Assembly (NCBI RefSeq): GCF_025643335.1
Contig: NZ_CP092489.1
Span: 3,606,501-3,670,500 of the forward strand
Source: Endozoicomonas sp. Mp262
GTDB lineage: Bacteria > Pseudomonadota > Gammaproteobacteria > Pseudomonadales > Endozoicomonadaceae
Reading direction: 5' to 3'
DNA: 64,000 nt
The position numbers were made by a program, and so were the translations under genes. Within the stretch, counting starts at the first letter, position 1, and the number at the start of each line of letters is the position of its first letter. Under the pieces are notes generated by a model that did not search any database, was not told where the DNA came from, and saw only the letters and a list, made by a program, of their open reading frames with translations. This document shows, piece by piece, positions 39,111 to 48,107 of the stretch.

Positions 39111-39704
39111 ATGTTTAGTCCTCGAATCAGGGAGTTGATGGAAGCGCTTCGCTGTTTGCCTGGGGTAGGGCCTCGCTCTGCCCAGCGAATGGCATTGCAC
39201 TTGCTGGAGCGTGACCGGGACGGTGCCCGGCGGTTATCCCGGGCGCTTGCTGATGCTGAAGAACATGTGGGGCGCTGCCAGTCATGCCGTACGCTTTGTG
39301 AGGATGCGCTCTGTCAGATCTGTAGCAGTTCGGCCCGGGATGGCTCTATGCTATGTGTTGTGGAGAGTCCTTCTGATGTGTTGGCCTTTGAGCAGGCTGG
39401 CGGGTTTTCAGGCCGTTATTTCGTGCTTATGGGGCGGTTGTCCCCTATTGATGGCATTGGTCCGGCAGAAATTGGTGTGGATAAGCTGCTTGAGCGGATT
39501 CATGGGGAGCAGGTCTCTGAAGTGATACTGGCTACCAATGCTACCGTTGAGGGTGAGGCCACTGCCCATTATATTGCTGAAGAGCTAAAGGGGGCAGGGG
39601 TTGAAGTGAGCAGGATTGCCCATGGTGTGCCCTTGGGTGGAGAGCTGGAATTCGTTGACGGCGGAACGCTGGCTCATGCCCTTGCCGGACGTAGAAAGGT
39701 TTAG
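39111..39704 (+). CDS. recR: Recombination mediator RecR
   Basis: With RecO (and RecF) it loads RecA at gaps. The 197-residue protein has the helix-hairpin-helix at [20 protein letters not shown], a four-Cys zinc finger C-x2-C...C-x2-C ([16 protein letters not shown]), and a Toprim domain ([19 protein letters not shown]-like [12 protein letters not shown]). Third gene of the dnaX cluster, 34 bp after ybaB. Confidence 0.96.
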   Translation: MFSPRIRELMEALRCLPGVGPRSAQRMALHLLERDRDGARRLSRALADAEEHVGRCQSCRTLCEDALCQICSSSARDGSMLCVVESPSDVLAFEQAGGFSGRYFVLMGRLSPIDGIGPAEIGVDKLLERIHGEQVSEVILATNATVEGEATAHYIAEELKGAGVEVSRIAHGVPLGGELEFVDGGTLAHALAGRRKV

Positions 39705-39727
39705 TGGTTTTTTTAAGCAATAAAAAA

Positions 39728-39751
39728 AGGAGACATTAAGTCTCCTTTTCT
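39728..39751 (+). terminator. Terminator after the dnaX-ybaB-recR operon
   Basis: AGGAGAC and GTCTCCT form a perfect 7-bp stem around ATTAA, with A-rich DNA before and T-rich after. The symmetry would also allow termination of the tRNA-Pro transcript from the other strand. Confidence 0.75.
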
Positions 39752-39755
39752 ATAT

Positions 39756-39832
39756 TGGTCGGAGCGAGAGGATTTGAACCTCCGACCCCCACAACCCCAT
39801 TGTGGTGCGCTACCAGGCTGCGCTACGCTCCG
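39756..39832 (-). tRNA. tRNA-Pro (GGG)
   Basis: On the minus strand: acceptor CGGAGCG/CGCTCCG, anticodon stem CCACA/TGTGG with loop ATGGGGT (anticodon GGG), T-arm GGAGGTTCAAATCCTCT and an encoded CCA. Confidence 0.96.
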
Positions 39833-39942
39833 ATGGCTTTGAATTATCCATAATTCAGGGGGTTATGCAAGTTCTGGTTTTTATGTGTTTACAGGACGTG
39901 AGATTTCTTCAAAATAAAGTGCCCGGAAAACACTTGCCTTAT

Positions 39943-40425
39943 CATTATGCGGGTGTGTATGGGCCAAAAGCAGAGCGAGGTGAGGGAGTCGAAGAATTTA
40001 TACCGGGGTTGGAGAGTGTTGACAAAAAAGCCTGGCAGGAGGTTCTGGAAATAAACACTATTGCACCATTAATGCTAACCCGTGCGCTGCTGCCATGTAT
40101 TGAACAGGGTGCCGGGAAGAAGGTTTTGTTTATCTCATCTATGCTAGGTTCCATCGAAGGTAATAACCTGGGTGGAGGGTATATGTATAACTCTTCGAAA
40201 GCAGCACTGAACATGGTTGGCAAGAGCTTGTCTGTTGACTTGCTGGATAAGGGTATCACAGTTGCAATGGCACATCCCGGTTGGGTTAAAACTGAGATGG
40301 GGGGGCCCAATGCCGAGATCACCGCGAAACAATCTGCCGAAGGGCTGAGAGCCATCATTGATAAAATGGAGCTGGGCAGTACGGGGCGCTTCTGGAATTA
40401 CGATTGTACAGAGATGGCATGGTAA
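39943..40425 (+). pseudogene. Short-chain dehydrogenase, N-terminally truncated
   Basis: The sequence picks up the SDR fold at AGVYGPK (the N-N-A-G region, here only AGVYGP) and continues with the helix LEINTIAPLMLTRALLPC, the catalytic Ser in VLFISSMLGSI, Tyr-x-x-x-Lys as MYNSSKAALNMVGKS, and AHPGWVKTEMGG. The N-terminal about 75 residues, with the glycine-rich NAD(P)-binding motif, are missing: the DNA before it is tRNA-Pro and 110 bp of unrelated sequence. A longer frame from 39802 reads through the tRNA complement and is not plausible. Probably non-functional. Confidence 0.75.
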
Positions 40426-40439
40426 AGAGTTGACTGATT

Positions 40440-41120
40440 ATGAAGCTAATTTATAAGTATGTTTTATTGGCCTTGGGTCTGTTCGCAATAGCAGCTTGCA
40501 GTCCACCTAAGGATTCTGTCACACCAGATGTCCCATCAGATAAACCGCAAAGTGCTATAGAAAGTCAGGGTTCGGGAAAAACAGCTATTGAAAAGACCAG
40601 GCCGGTTGTTAGCCTCAATACCTCAATGGGTAATATTGTTATAGAGTTTGATCCTGTCAAGGCGCCAATAACCGTCAAAAACTTTTTGGGCTATGTTGAA
40701 GGTGGATACTACGACGGACTGATTTTTCACCGTGTGATCCCGGGGTTTATGATTCAGGGTGGTGGAATGAAGGACGATATGGCCAGTGCCAGCCCGGGCA
40801 AAGCCATTAAAAATGAGTCAGATAACGGCCTGAGTAATATGCGGGGAACCATTGCCATGGCCAGAACCAGTGATCCTGATAGTGCAACATCACAGTTTTT
40901 TATCAACCAGGCAGATAACACTTTTCTTGATTATAAGCCGGGTAAGCCGGGTTATGCTGTGTTTGGCCATGTTATTTCAGGTATGGATGTGGTTGATAAA
41001 ATCGCTAAAGTGGATACCGGGTATAAAAAAGGCCACAGTGATGTGCCTGAGAAAGCTGTGTTTATTACCAAGGTTGCAATTATAAAGGCCGGGTCTGATC
41101 CTGAGGCGGTGGAAGAGTAG
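40440..41120 (+). CDS. Cyclophilin-type peptidyl-prolyl isomerase, lipoprotein
   Basis: A 226-residue protein. The signal peptide ends in the lipobox FAIAAC (Cys20), so it is probably a lipid-anchored periplasmic protein. The cyclophilin domain starts near residue 60: NTSMGNIVIEFDPVKAPITVKNFL, FHRVIPGFMIQGGGM (active-site Arg and Phe), RGTIAMARTSDPDSATSQFFIN and YAVFGHVISGMDVVDKI. It speeds proline isomerisation of exported proteins. It begins 14 bp after the SDR remnant. Confidence 0.92.
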   Translation: MKLIYKYVLLALGLFAIAACSPPKDSVTPDVPSDKPQSAIESQGSGKTAIEKTRPVVSLNTSMGNIVIEFDPVKAPITVKNFLGYVEGGYYDGLIFHRVIPGFMIQGGGMKDDMASASPGKAIKNESDNGLSNMRGTIAMARTSDPDSATSQFFINQADNTFLDYKPGKPGYAVFGHVISGMDVVDKIAKVDTGYKKGHSDVPEKAVFITKVAIIKAGSDPEAVEE

Positions 41121-41210
41121 GCTGACTGCGCGTTGCCGGCGAAAGGAAACTGTCACAAAAGGCGTTTTTTCAAATTCTTGGTACTCTTAGTGTCCTTTGT
41201 GGTTCCAAAA

Positions 41211-41239
41211 AAACAGCCCATTGGGCTGAGTCTTTTGCG
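41211..41239 (+). terminator. Probable terminator after the cyclophilin gene
   Basis: CAGCCCATTGGGCTG forms a short perfect hairpin, preceded by seven A residues and followed by AGTCTTTT. The T tract is weak. Confidence 0.45.
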
Positions 41240-41328
41240 GTATTCTTGAGACGCCGGGAACGGGTTTTTGTTATATCACTTAGCGGGCCTGTTTTCTTTT
41301 TCTTGCTAACTGAAATGGAGTATCTGCC

Positions 41329-43497
41329 TTGGAGCAGGCGTTGAGTATTCGGGCAATTGTAAAAATACTAAGGGAAGAGGCCAGAGCCAGTAGGCAGCGC
41401 CGCTTGTTGGTCCTATCGGGTTCACAGCGCTGGTGTTTTGAACAGGCAGAAAGCGCTATCAATGAGATAGACCTTCAATCCATGCTCTGGGTCGGTGGTG
41501 AGCCTGGCCTGCCGGTAAAGACCATTCAGCCCTGCCAGGCTAAACAATGGCTGGGACAGGAAACTGACCTGATTGTCATTAATGCCTGGGCTGGCTTTGA
41601 TGTGGATGCCTTCGGTGCCTTAAGTGGCACTGTAAAAGCAGGAGGGCTATTGTTATTACTAACGCCGCCCCTGCATCAATGGCATCGTTTTAATGATCCC
41701 GAGCATCAGCGCATTGCCGTTTATCCCGAGGGTGAAGCGGCTGTTTCCGGGCGCTATCTGGCGCGTCTGGCCCGGCTTATTAATGGTGGGCAAGGATTAT
41801 CTTATCTAAGCGAAGACGGTGGCCTTTATGTGGATCAGCCGGAAATTAGAACCCCAGCCAATTACAGCGACGCTCAAGGCTGTATAACCAAGGGGCAGGC
41901 CAGTGCTGTTGAGGCAATAAAGAAAGTAGCTCAAGGCCATAGGAAAAGACCTCTGGTTTTGACTGCCGACCGAGGTCGGGGAAAAAGTTCAGCACTGGGT
42001 ATTGCTGCGGGCCAGTTAATACAGGAGGGCATTAAAAAAATTATTGTAACGGCACCCTCTCTGGTGGCAGCTGAGCAAGTGTTTTGTCATGCGGCCGGGG
42101 TTCTGCAAATCCCGGATGGACAAAAAAATGAAGTTCTGTGGCAAGGGGGGCAGATTATTTTTCGGGCGCCCGATGAACTTATTCGATCCAGGGACGCCTG
42201 TGATTTGTTGCTGATTGATGAAGCGGCAGCCATTCCCGCCTCGTTGTTACAAAAGCTATTAATGTCCTATTCCCGTACTGTTTTTTCCTCCACTATCCAT
42301 GGCTATGAGGGCACGGGACGGGGGTTTGCGGTTCGATTTCGTAAAATCCTGAATCAATTGACACCGCAATGGCGGGCCATGCATATAGAGGAACCTGTAC
42401 GATGGGCATTGGGCGACCCCCTGGAAACATTTACCTTTGATGCCCTTATGCTAAAGGCTATGCCTGCAACCCGTGATGAATTATCGATCATGCAGGAACA
42501 GGGATATCGATTTGAAAAGCTGGATCGAGATCAGTTAGTGGGTAATGATCGTTTATTAAGTGAGCTGTTTGGCCTTTTAGTGCTTGCCCATTATAAAACC
42601 CGGCCATTTGATTTAAGGCACCTGCTGGATGGCTCCAATATAGAGATCTATGCCTTACGGGCTGGCGAGCATATTCTGGCAACGGTACTTGTTGCCATGG
42701 AAGGAATGATTGAATCAGCGCTGGAGAAGCCTATCTGGCTGGGTCAGCGAAGGATTAGAGGCCATTTGATACCTCAATCCCTAAGCAATCATGTGGGTAT
42801 TAGTTCAGCTGTATTTTTAAAGGGGGCCAGGGTTATACGGATTGCAGTACATCCTGACTTCCAGCGACAGCAACTGGGCTTGCGATTGCTTGAAGGGGTT
42901 TGCAGGGAGTTAAGTCAGCGAAAGATTGATTATATAGGGAGTGTATTCGGTGCTACACCGGAATTGCTGGCCTTCTGGAAAAGGGCTGGACTTATGCCGG
43001 TTCGACTGGGGCTGAATAGGGAAGCGTCCAGTGGAGTTCATTCCGTGATGATGCTGAAACCGCTTTCTGAGGCTGGGTTGACTATGACCTCCCAGGCCAG
43101 GGAGCGCTTTTCAGAGCAGTTCAGCTACTTATTATCCGATGTGCTCGGGAATCTTGAAGCGGATATTGTATTGCCTCTGCTTAAGGGGCTTCAGAAAGAT
43201 AGTGGTCACCTGACAGATATGGACCGGCAGGATATTCAATCATTTGTGCAGGGAGCAAGGCTTTACGAATGTTGTATTGCTGCAATAAAAAAAATTGTCT
43301 GGCAAGTGCTTTCAGGCAGGCAGTCTGGTCTTGCACTAGAGCGTTTCGAAGAAGAGCTGCTGGTGGTAAAAGTGTTGCAAAATAAATCCTGGACCGGGAC
43401 TGCCCGTTTGCTGGAGTTAAAAGGGAAAAAACAGGCGCTGTCCTCCTTAAGAAAGGCGCTCGGTCATTGGCAGCAGTGGGAGGTAAAGGGGGAATAG
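41329..43497 (+). CDS. tmcA: tRNA(Met) cytidine acetyltransferase TmcA
   Basis: Acetylates C34 of elongator tRNA-Met, using ATP and acetyl-CoA. The 722-residue protein has an N-terminal domain, the RNA helicase-like module with Walker A TADRGRGKSSALG and the DEAA-like LLLIDEAAAIP, then a GNAT acetyltransferase domain (RVIRIAVHPDFQRQQLGLRLL) and a C-terminal tail. The start is taken as TTG 41329 after TGGAG; no better in-frame ATG is nearby. Length matches the E. coli-type protein (about 670) with a slightly longer C-terminus. Confidence 0.93.
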   Translation: MEQALSIRAIVKILREEARASRQRRLLVLSGSQRWCFEQAESAINEIDLQSMLWVGGEPGLPVKTIQPCQAKQWLGQETDLIVINAWAGFDVDAFGALSGTVKAGGLLLLLTPPLHQWHRFNDPEHQRIAVYPEGEAAVSGRYLARLARLINGGQGLSYLSEDGGLYVDQPEIRTPANYSDAQGCITKGQASAVEAIKKVAQGHRKRPLVLTADRGRGKSSALGIAAGQLIQEGIKKIIVTAPSLVAAEQVFCHAAGVLQIPDGQKNEVLWQGGQIIFRAPDELIRSRDACDLLLIDEAAAIPASLLQKLLMSYSRTVFSSTIHGYEGTGRGFAVRFRKILNQLTPQWRAMHIEEPVRWALGDPLETFTFDALMLKAMPATRDELSIMQEQGYRFEKLDRDQLVGNDRLLSELFGLLVLAHYKTRPFDLRHLLDGSNIEIYALRAGEHILATVLVAMEGMIESALEKPIWLGQRRIRGHLIPQSLSNHVGISSAVFLKGARVIRIAVHPDFQRQQLGLRLLEGVCRELSQRKIDYIGSVFGATPELLAFWKRAGLMPVRLGLNREASSGVHSVMMLKPLSEAGLTMTSQARERFSEQFSYLLSDVLGNLEADIVLPLLKGLQKDSGHLTDMDRQDIQSFVQGARLYECCIAAIKKIVWQVLSGRQSGLALERFEEELLVVKVLQNKSWTGTARLLELKGKKQALSSLRKALGHWQQWEVKGE

Positions 43498-43515
43498 GAA
43501 CTCATACTACCCCCA

Positions 43516-44061
43516 TTAACCACTCCCTGTATCTTTATTCTCTTTATCAGGTTTTTCTGCTTTTTGAGAAGGGCGTGGCAGTGGGTCAATGGTATAGGCC
43601 TGGTGGATGCGATAGGTCACTGAGCAGCCACCACTGGGTAAGTCCTTGAGAAGGGCATTGATCCCGCCCTGATTTTGGGTCCAGGTAAAATCAGCGGCTT
43701 TTCTGATTTCCTGCCACTGGGGGTTTTCGGATTTAAAGGAAGTGCAATCAGTGGGGAAGGTTGAGCCTACCAGGCTATAGGCCAGACAGCGACGTCCAAA
43801 TTTAATAAAGGTGGTGTTTTTCCAGATACTGTCTTTATCCTTTCCCCAGGTGGCCATGACGCTGAAACTTCGGTTATTGAAATAACCGGTTGAGGCCACA
43901 CCTTCGCCATTCTCTGACAGACCTTTAAACTCTTCCAATATGGCTGAATCACACCGGTTAAACCCGGCCTTATGGGCCATGGACAGAAGATCGGTGGCGC
44001 TGGCTGGCAGTGATAAAGGGAATATTGTTAGCAAGGCCAGTAGAATGCCGATCCGTGGCAT
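43516..44061 (-). CDS. Periplasmic protein of unknown function
   Basis: From ATG 44061 the 181-residue protein starts with a clear signal peptide (MPRIGILLALLTIFPLSLPASA). The mature part contains four Cys residues in contexts (FNRCDSAI, RRCLAYS, TDCTSF, GGCSVTY) that could form two disulfides. It ends with a Pro/Lys/Asp-rich tail. No family recognised. A longer upstream frame runs into the palindromic element. It converges with tmcA, 19 bp between stops. Confidence 0.7.
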   Translation of the reverse strand: MPRIGILLALLTIFPLSLPASATDLLSMAHKAGFNRCDSAILEEFKGLSENGEGVASTGYFNNRSFSVMATWGKDKDSIWKNTTFIKFGRRCLAYSLVGSTFPTDCTSFKSENPQWQEIRKAADFTWTQNQGGINALLKDLPSGGCSVTYRIHQAYTIDPLPRPSQKAEKPDKENKDTGSG

Positions 44062-44136
44062 AGTGAATTCCTCTGCTGTATCCACTATCAGATTATCAGT
44101 CCTGTATATTGGAGACAACCGTGTACCGGAAGTTAA

Positions 44137-44300
44137 TAAGTACCCAGCCTGATGAAATCCTATATTTCTGACTACTTGCTCAGATGCGCTGCTTCGTTGC
44201 AACTCTGGTTACATAGGCCAACTATGCGCCCGTCGTTGCGCCTTGCATCACACCTAATCAATCAGCCAGAAATATAGGATTTCATCAGGCTGGGTACTTA
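44137..44300. repeat. 164-bp palindromic MITE-like element
   Basis: A perfect 34-bp inverted repeat (44137-44170 against 44267-44300, outer sequence TAAGTACCCAGCCTGATG) encloses 96 bp without coding capacity. The interior carries GCGCTGCTTCGTTGCAA and CGTCGTTGCGCC-type words. It separates the start of the periplasmic-protein gene from the glutaredoxin gene. Confidence 0.8.
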
Positions 44301-44397
44301 GCGATTAAAAATGGGGTTGATAGATATTATTAAATTTATTAATTTCTACCAACAAATTATAGTGACGCCATTCATTACTTTTCAGGAGTAGATATTG

Positions 44398-44637
44398 ATG
44401 GAACGTTTTACCGTTTTTGGTCGCCCCGGTTGTGGTTTTTGTGTCCAGGCCAAAACTGTTCTTGAGAGAAAGGGACTGCCTTTTCGTTATGTGGATATTC
44501 ACGAGGAAGGCCTGACCGCTGAAGATCTGGAAAAGACAATAGGCAAGCCGGTGAAAACCGTACCACAGGTGTTTCATGGCCAGCAATATATCGGTGGCTT
44601 TCAGGAACTGGATGCTTACCTGAAAGAACTGGCATAG
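44398..44637 (+). CDS. grxA: Glutaredoxin, GrxA-like
   Basis: A 79-residue thiol-disulfide oxidoreductase with the redox motif C12-G-F-C15 near the N-terminus (FGRPGCGFCVQAKTV), the cis-Pro in KTVPQVF and the glutathione-binding GGFQEL. The variant CGFC instead of CPYC resembles some GrxA-like and GrxC-like proteins, so the exact subfamily is open. Preceded by AGGAG. Confidence 0.88.
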   Translation: MERFTVFGRPGCGFCVQAKTVLERKGLPFRYVDIHEEGLTAEDLEKTIGKPVKTVPQVFHGQQYIGGFQELDAYLKELA

Positions 44638-44683
44638 GTTATTTTTCAATGCTTGAGAATGGGGAGTGGCAGCCTATACTGCT

Positions 44684-44759
44684 CCCCATTCCCCATTCCC
44701 CATTCCCCATTCCCCATTCCCCATTCCCCATTCCCCATTCCCCATTCCCCATTCCCCAT
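44684..44759. repeat. Heptamer tandem repeat (CCCCATT)
   Basis: About 10.9 perfect head-to-tail copies of CCCCATT in 76 bp, between the stops of the converging glutaredoxin and tus-like genes. Its right end touches the tus-like stop. The copy number is likely to vary by slippage. Confidence 0.95.
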
Positions 44760-45688
44760 CACCCATCACTCACCTCAGCACTTTCATACCGATAAATTCT
44801 GGAATGTGGATTGTCACTGATTTTAACCAGTCTGGCATCGCTTCGCTGTAGTCTCTCTTGCTTTGCCAGGGGGTCAAATGGGCGAATCCGGTTGAATTCA
44901 GGCAGTGGCTCTCCGGGAGCCAGTGTTAGAAATAGCGGTAAGGGTGTGTTTATTTGCCCGGGATAACGTTTTTTATTCTCCGGTTCTTTAAGTCGCAATG
45001 CAGTAATAGTTTTCGACCAGGTAAGATTAGCCCGGAGGTGTGGAGCCAGTATCCGCTTAATGACCACTATTTGATCTTCGGGCATTTGCTCCAGCACCTG
45101 GATATCACTGCCGATGGCCCCGGATGCCAGGTATTTTTTTCTGAGATGATCAATGGCCTCCGGAGCACTCAGGCGAACTGTACCGCTATGACTGGCGGCC
45201 CAGCTGAAGCCAACCCGTCGGGGTGGCTTTGCAAAAAGCTTCAGTTGCCGGTAGCTTTGAACAAAGTGAATATGGTGGATTTTTAAGCCACCCAGTATCC
45301 CTTCCCTTAACTCCTCGGACGTTTGTTCAATGGCTTCAATGCTATCGCCAAACAGCTTCCGGTATTCTCCCATGGCCTGTTTAAATTCAACCCTTGATGT
45401 GTTTAATCTCAGGCCGCACTGATAGGTTTCTGGTGATATGCCAATGAGTCCTGGTAACCTGGCGGTTTCCTGCTTACTTTGGTTGGGCTGATACGTTAGC
45501 CGTGTGGTTGTTTCTGCGGCCAGTTCCCTGTCGGTTTTCTGGGTATCAGAGTCACTGGTCTCATCTCTCATTACCCAGGCAGGCAGATGACTATCAGCCA
45601 GTACAGCCTTTTTAAAGGTCTGGTTGGCTTCTACCAGTTTGACAAGGGTGTCGCGAACTGCAAGTTTTGCTGCTGTTTCCTTGCTCAT
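44759..45688 (-). CDS. tus: Tus-like DNA replication terminus site-binding protein
   Basis: A 309-residue protein, the same length as E. coli Tus. Several blocks line up from memory: RLPGLIGI (E. coli RLPGVLCY), a stretch YRQLKLFAKPPRRVGFSWAASHSGTVRLS ([26 protein letters not shown]), the TPLPLFLTLAPGEPLPEFNRI region ([21 protein letters not shown]), and the end RLVKISDNPHSRIYRY. Tus binds Ter sites and stops replication forks from one side. The enterobacterial family is best known; this protein is divergent, so Ter-binding is inferred. The gene is 16 bp from pdxH, in the same direction. Confidence 0.72.
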   Translation of the reverse strand: MSKETAAKLAVRDTLVKLVEANQTFKKAVLADSHLPAWVMRDETSDSDTQKTDRELAAETTTRLTYQPNQSKQETARLPGLIGISPETYQCGLRLNTSRVEFKQAMGEYRKLFGDSIEAIEQTSEELREGILGGLKIHHIHFVQSYRQLKLFAKPPRRVGFSWAASHSGTVRLSAPEAIDHLRKKYLASGAIGSDIQVLEQMPEDQIVVIKRILAPHLRANLTWSKTITALRLKEPENKKRYPGQINTPLPLFLTLAPGEPLPEFNRIRPFDPLAKQERLQRSDARLVKISDNPHSRIYRYESAEVSDG

Positions 45689-45704
45689 AACTTAAGCTCT
45701 CTTG

Positions 45705-46370
45705 TCAGGGAGCCAGACGCGCTATATGCCAGCCCGGCCCTGAGGTTTCAGTCTTGTTATTTTGGTGGGTTTGCCGGGAATATAGAAAGCGGTCATGGAG
45801 CCGGTTAGGGCGACCCTGCCAAAACTCAATTTTCTCGGGAACCACGCGATATCCACCCCAAAATGATGGCAGGGGAACCTTTCCTTCAGTAAATTTGCGC
45901 TTCATTTCATCCAGTTTCATTTCCAGTAGCTTTCGCCCGGTGATCACTGAACTCTGGTGTGAAACCCAGGCGCCCAGCTGGCTGCCATGGGGGCGGCTGG
46001 TGAAATAACGAAAGGACTCTGTTTTGGATATTTTTTCAGCCCTGCCTCTGATAATGACCTGTCGTTCTAATTGTAGCCAGGGAAAGAGCAGTGCCACCTG
46101 AGGGTTTTTAGTGATATCTTCAGCTTTGCTACTGGCGTAGTTGGTAAAAAACACGAAGCCGTTTTTGTCCACATACTTTAACAGCACTGTCCTGAGTCCG
46201 GGCATACCGTCAGAATCTACTGTTGCCAGGCTCATGGCATTGGGCTCCGGCAACCTTGCTTCCTGAGCCTGCCTGAACCATAAGGCAAACTGGTCAAAAG
46301 GGTCATGCTGGAGATTTTCCCTGCTTAGACCTGACTGGGTATATTCCTCTCTAAGATAGCTGACATCCAC
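45705..46370 (-). CDS. pdxH: Pyridoxamine 5'-phosphate oxidase
   Basis: FMN enzyme that makes pyridoxal 5'-phosphate, 221 residues. Features: [38 protein letters not shown] (FMN phosphate-binding), [18 protein letters not shown]-like [16 protein letters not shown] and the C-terminal signature [19 protein letters not shown]. The C-terminus ends WHIARLAP (usual WxxxRLAP). Lies just upstream of the tus-like gene. Confidence 0.95.
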   Translation of the reverse strand: MDVSYLREEYTQSGLSRENLQHDPFDQFALWFRQAQEARLPEPNAMSLATVDSDGMPGLRTVLLKYVDKNGFVFFTNYASSKAEDITKNPQVALLFPWLQLERQVIIRGRAEKISKTESFRYFTSRPHGSQLGAWVSHQSSVITGRKLLEMKLDEMKRKFTEGKVPLPSFWGGYRVVPEKIEFWQGRPNRLHDRFLYSRQTHQNNKTETSGPGWHIARLAP

Positions 46371-46569
46371 GGGTTTGTACTCCTTTATACATCCGGCCGC
46401 TTTGTGGGGGTAATCATCGCACAGGTTGCCAGTAACAGGAATAGATTGTTGCTACAGACACTACTTCTTAGTCAGCTTCTTAAGCTGTGATTATTGATCT
46501 GGTGTTGATTGAAAATACCAGTTAAATCAGCTAAAACAAAACTGGCTTTGATTATTTGTTAGGGTTGTT

Positions 46570-48072
46570 ATGTTTAAGATAAAGAGTTGTTGTTTCTTAT
46601 TGTTGTTTATTTGGCTTTTCAATTTTAATAATGCTTTTGCAATGAAAAGAGGGCATGATGATGAATGTGCTACGGCAACTGAAGATCAGGCCAAAGCAAA
46701 GAGGTTAAAGGTTAAAGCATGCCTTGAAGAAGAAAATGAAGATGATTTTATGAGTCGCCTTGATACGCTGAGTACAAAAGAAAAAGGAGTACAAGATTGG
46801 CAGAGAAAGTATTTATTGAGGTTTTTACTTTCTGATCCTGGCAGTAGCCTTGCTGTAGTTGATGCTTTGCTATCTGATAAGAATATAATGGATTTGTTTC
46901 AGCCTGTATCAGATATTTTGTTTCCGTCGAAGAAGGTTCCTGAATTTATAGCTAGATCTAATGGAGAACTTAAGGAACTTTTAGATGGAGAATCAGTAAA
47001 AAGATTATATTACCTAGATAAGTATGGATGTATGAATATTCTCAATAAGTGTGAAAGTGATACTTTAAGATATATTGTACTAAAGAATAGTGGAGGGGTG
47101 GGTGATACCGAGTATCGAGATGACGGCGCTTTATGTTTTCGGGGTAAAGCCTTACCACAGGGGATGGAAAGTGAAGATCAGAATGATTCAAGGTATTTTG
47201 TAGTCTGGGATAATGAGCAAGAAAAACCTGTGCTTTTAACTGATGAGAAAGTGAGAGCCTGTCAGGCGCTGGATATGAAAAGTGCTCTTAAACCCGTGAT
47301 AGAAAAAGTTGAGGAAGTGGCTAAGAGTATGCCTGCATTAAAAAATAGTCATACTATTTTATCCGATGAAGGGGGGGAAAGGCTTGGTGTGGTTCAAAGA
47401 TTTGAGACGGGTGTTGATGCAATAACCGGATTAACTTATCGCTACTTTTTGGTAAAGAATCAGGGTGAAGTGTTAAGTTTATCTTTGGCTGAAGTAGCCA
47501 CTGGTAGCGCAGAAGTAAAATGGATTGACCCTGCCATTTTAATTAATCCTCCACGTCCAGGGGTTGCCTTAATAGAATATGATTTGAATGCTGAGGATAA
47601 TAGGAATGTTATCATTACTGCAAAATATAGTAATGGAGAAGCCAGTGAAGGCTATGCATATGTTTTTAGCAGGATGCCTGATGGTGGTTGGAGGGAGTCT
47701 GCAAGGTTTGAAAGTGGTAGCCAGTATAAAATTGGCTCTATTTCCATTGATTATCCAATGTTACGCCATTCAAAATATATGATGGGTGTTTTTATAGTTA
47801 AAAATGACAGGTTGGAGTATTGGTTAAAACAAGAGCAAATAATGATGTTTGAAAGGAAGTTAAATCTACCTGTTAGAGAAGGCCTTGAAATCGAGGATGA
47901 GAAACCTGAAATATCATTAGAGGGTGGCTATGTTATTGTTGATGATAAAATAAAATCTATCTCTCATATGTGGGATTTGTTAGATAGTTCAGGGCAGAAT
48001 ACGGTAGGAGAAGTTATTGAATTGCCATTAACAACCTATCAAAGAGAAGGGGATTTAATGATGCCAAGATAG
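46570..48072 (+). CDS. Secreted protein of unknown function
   Basis: A 500-residue protein with a likely signal peptide (MFKIKSCCFLLLFIWLFNFNNAFA, cleavage near residue 24) followed by a basic, nuclear-signal-like stretch (AMKRGHDDEC ... AKAKRLKVKA). The rest is rich in beta-type segments, and I recognise no domain. The gene is AT-rich compared with its neighbours pdxH and gsk and stands alone. By style it resembles the other putative secreted accessory proteins in this window, which suggests, but does not show, a host-directed role. Confidence 0.75.
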   Translation: MFKIKSCCFLLLFIWLFNFNNAFAMKRGHDDECATATEDQAKAKRLKVKACLEEENEDDFMSRLDTLSTKEKGVQDWQRKYLLRFLLSDPGSSLAVVDALLSDKNIMDLFQPVSDILFPSKKVPEFIARSNGELKELLDGESVKRLYYLDKYGCMNILNKCESDTLRYIVLKNSGGVGDTEYRDDGALCFRGKALPQGMESEDQNDSRYFVVWDNEQEKPVLLTDEKVRACQALDMKSALKPVIEKVEEVAKSMPALKNSHTILSDEGGERLGVVQRFETGVDAITGLTYRYFLVKNQGEVLSLSLAEVATGSAEVKWIDPAILINPPRPGVALIEYDLNAEDNRNVIITAKYSNGEASEGYAYVFSRMPDGGWRESARFESGSQYKIGSISIDYPMLRHSKYMMGVFIVKNDRLEYWLKQEQIMMFERKLNLPVREGLEIEDEKPEISLEGGYVIVDDKIKSISHMWDLLDSSGQNTVGEVIELPLTTYQREGDLMMPR

Positions 48073-48107
48073 CGGTAATAATAGTTGTACCGCTATCTCG
48101 TGAACAA

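Noticed and set aside
39802-39942. The upstream extension of the SDR frame.
   Set aside because: It reads through the tRNA-Pro gene and does not resemble an SDR N-terminus.
44684-44759. The heptamer repeat as a CRISPR array.
   Set aside because: There are no spacers; the copies are directly head to tail and 7 bp long.
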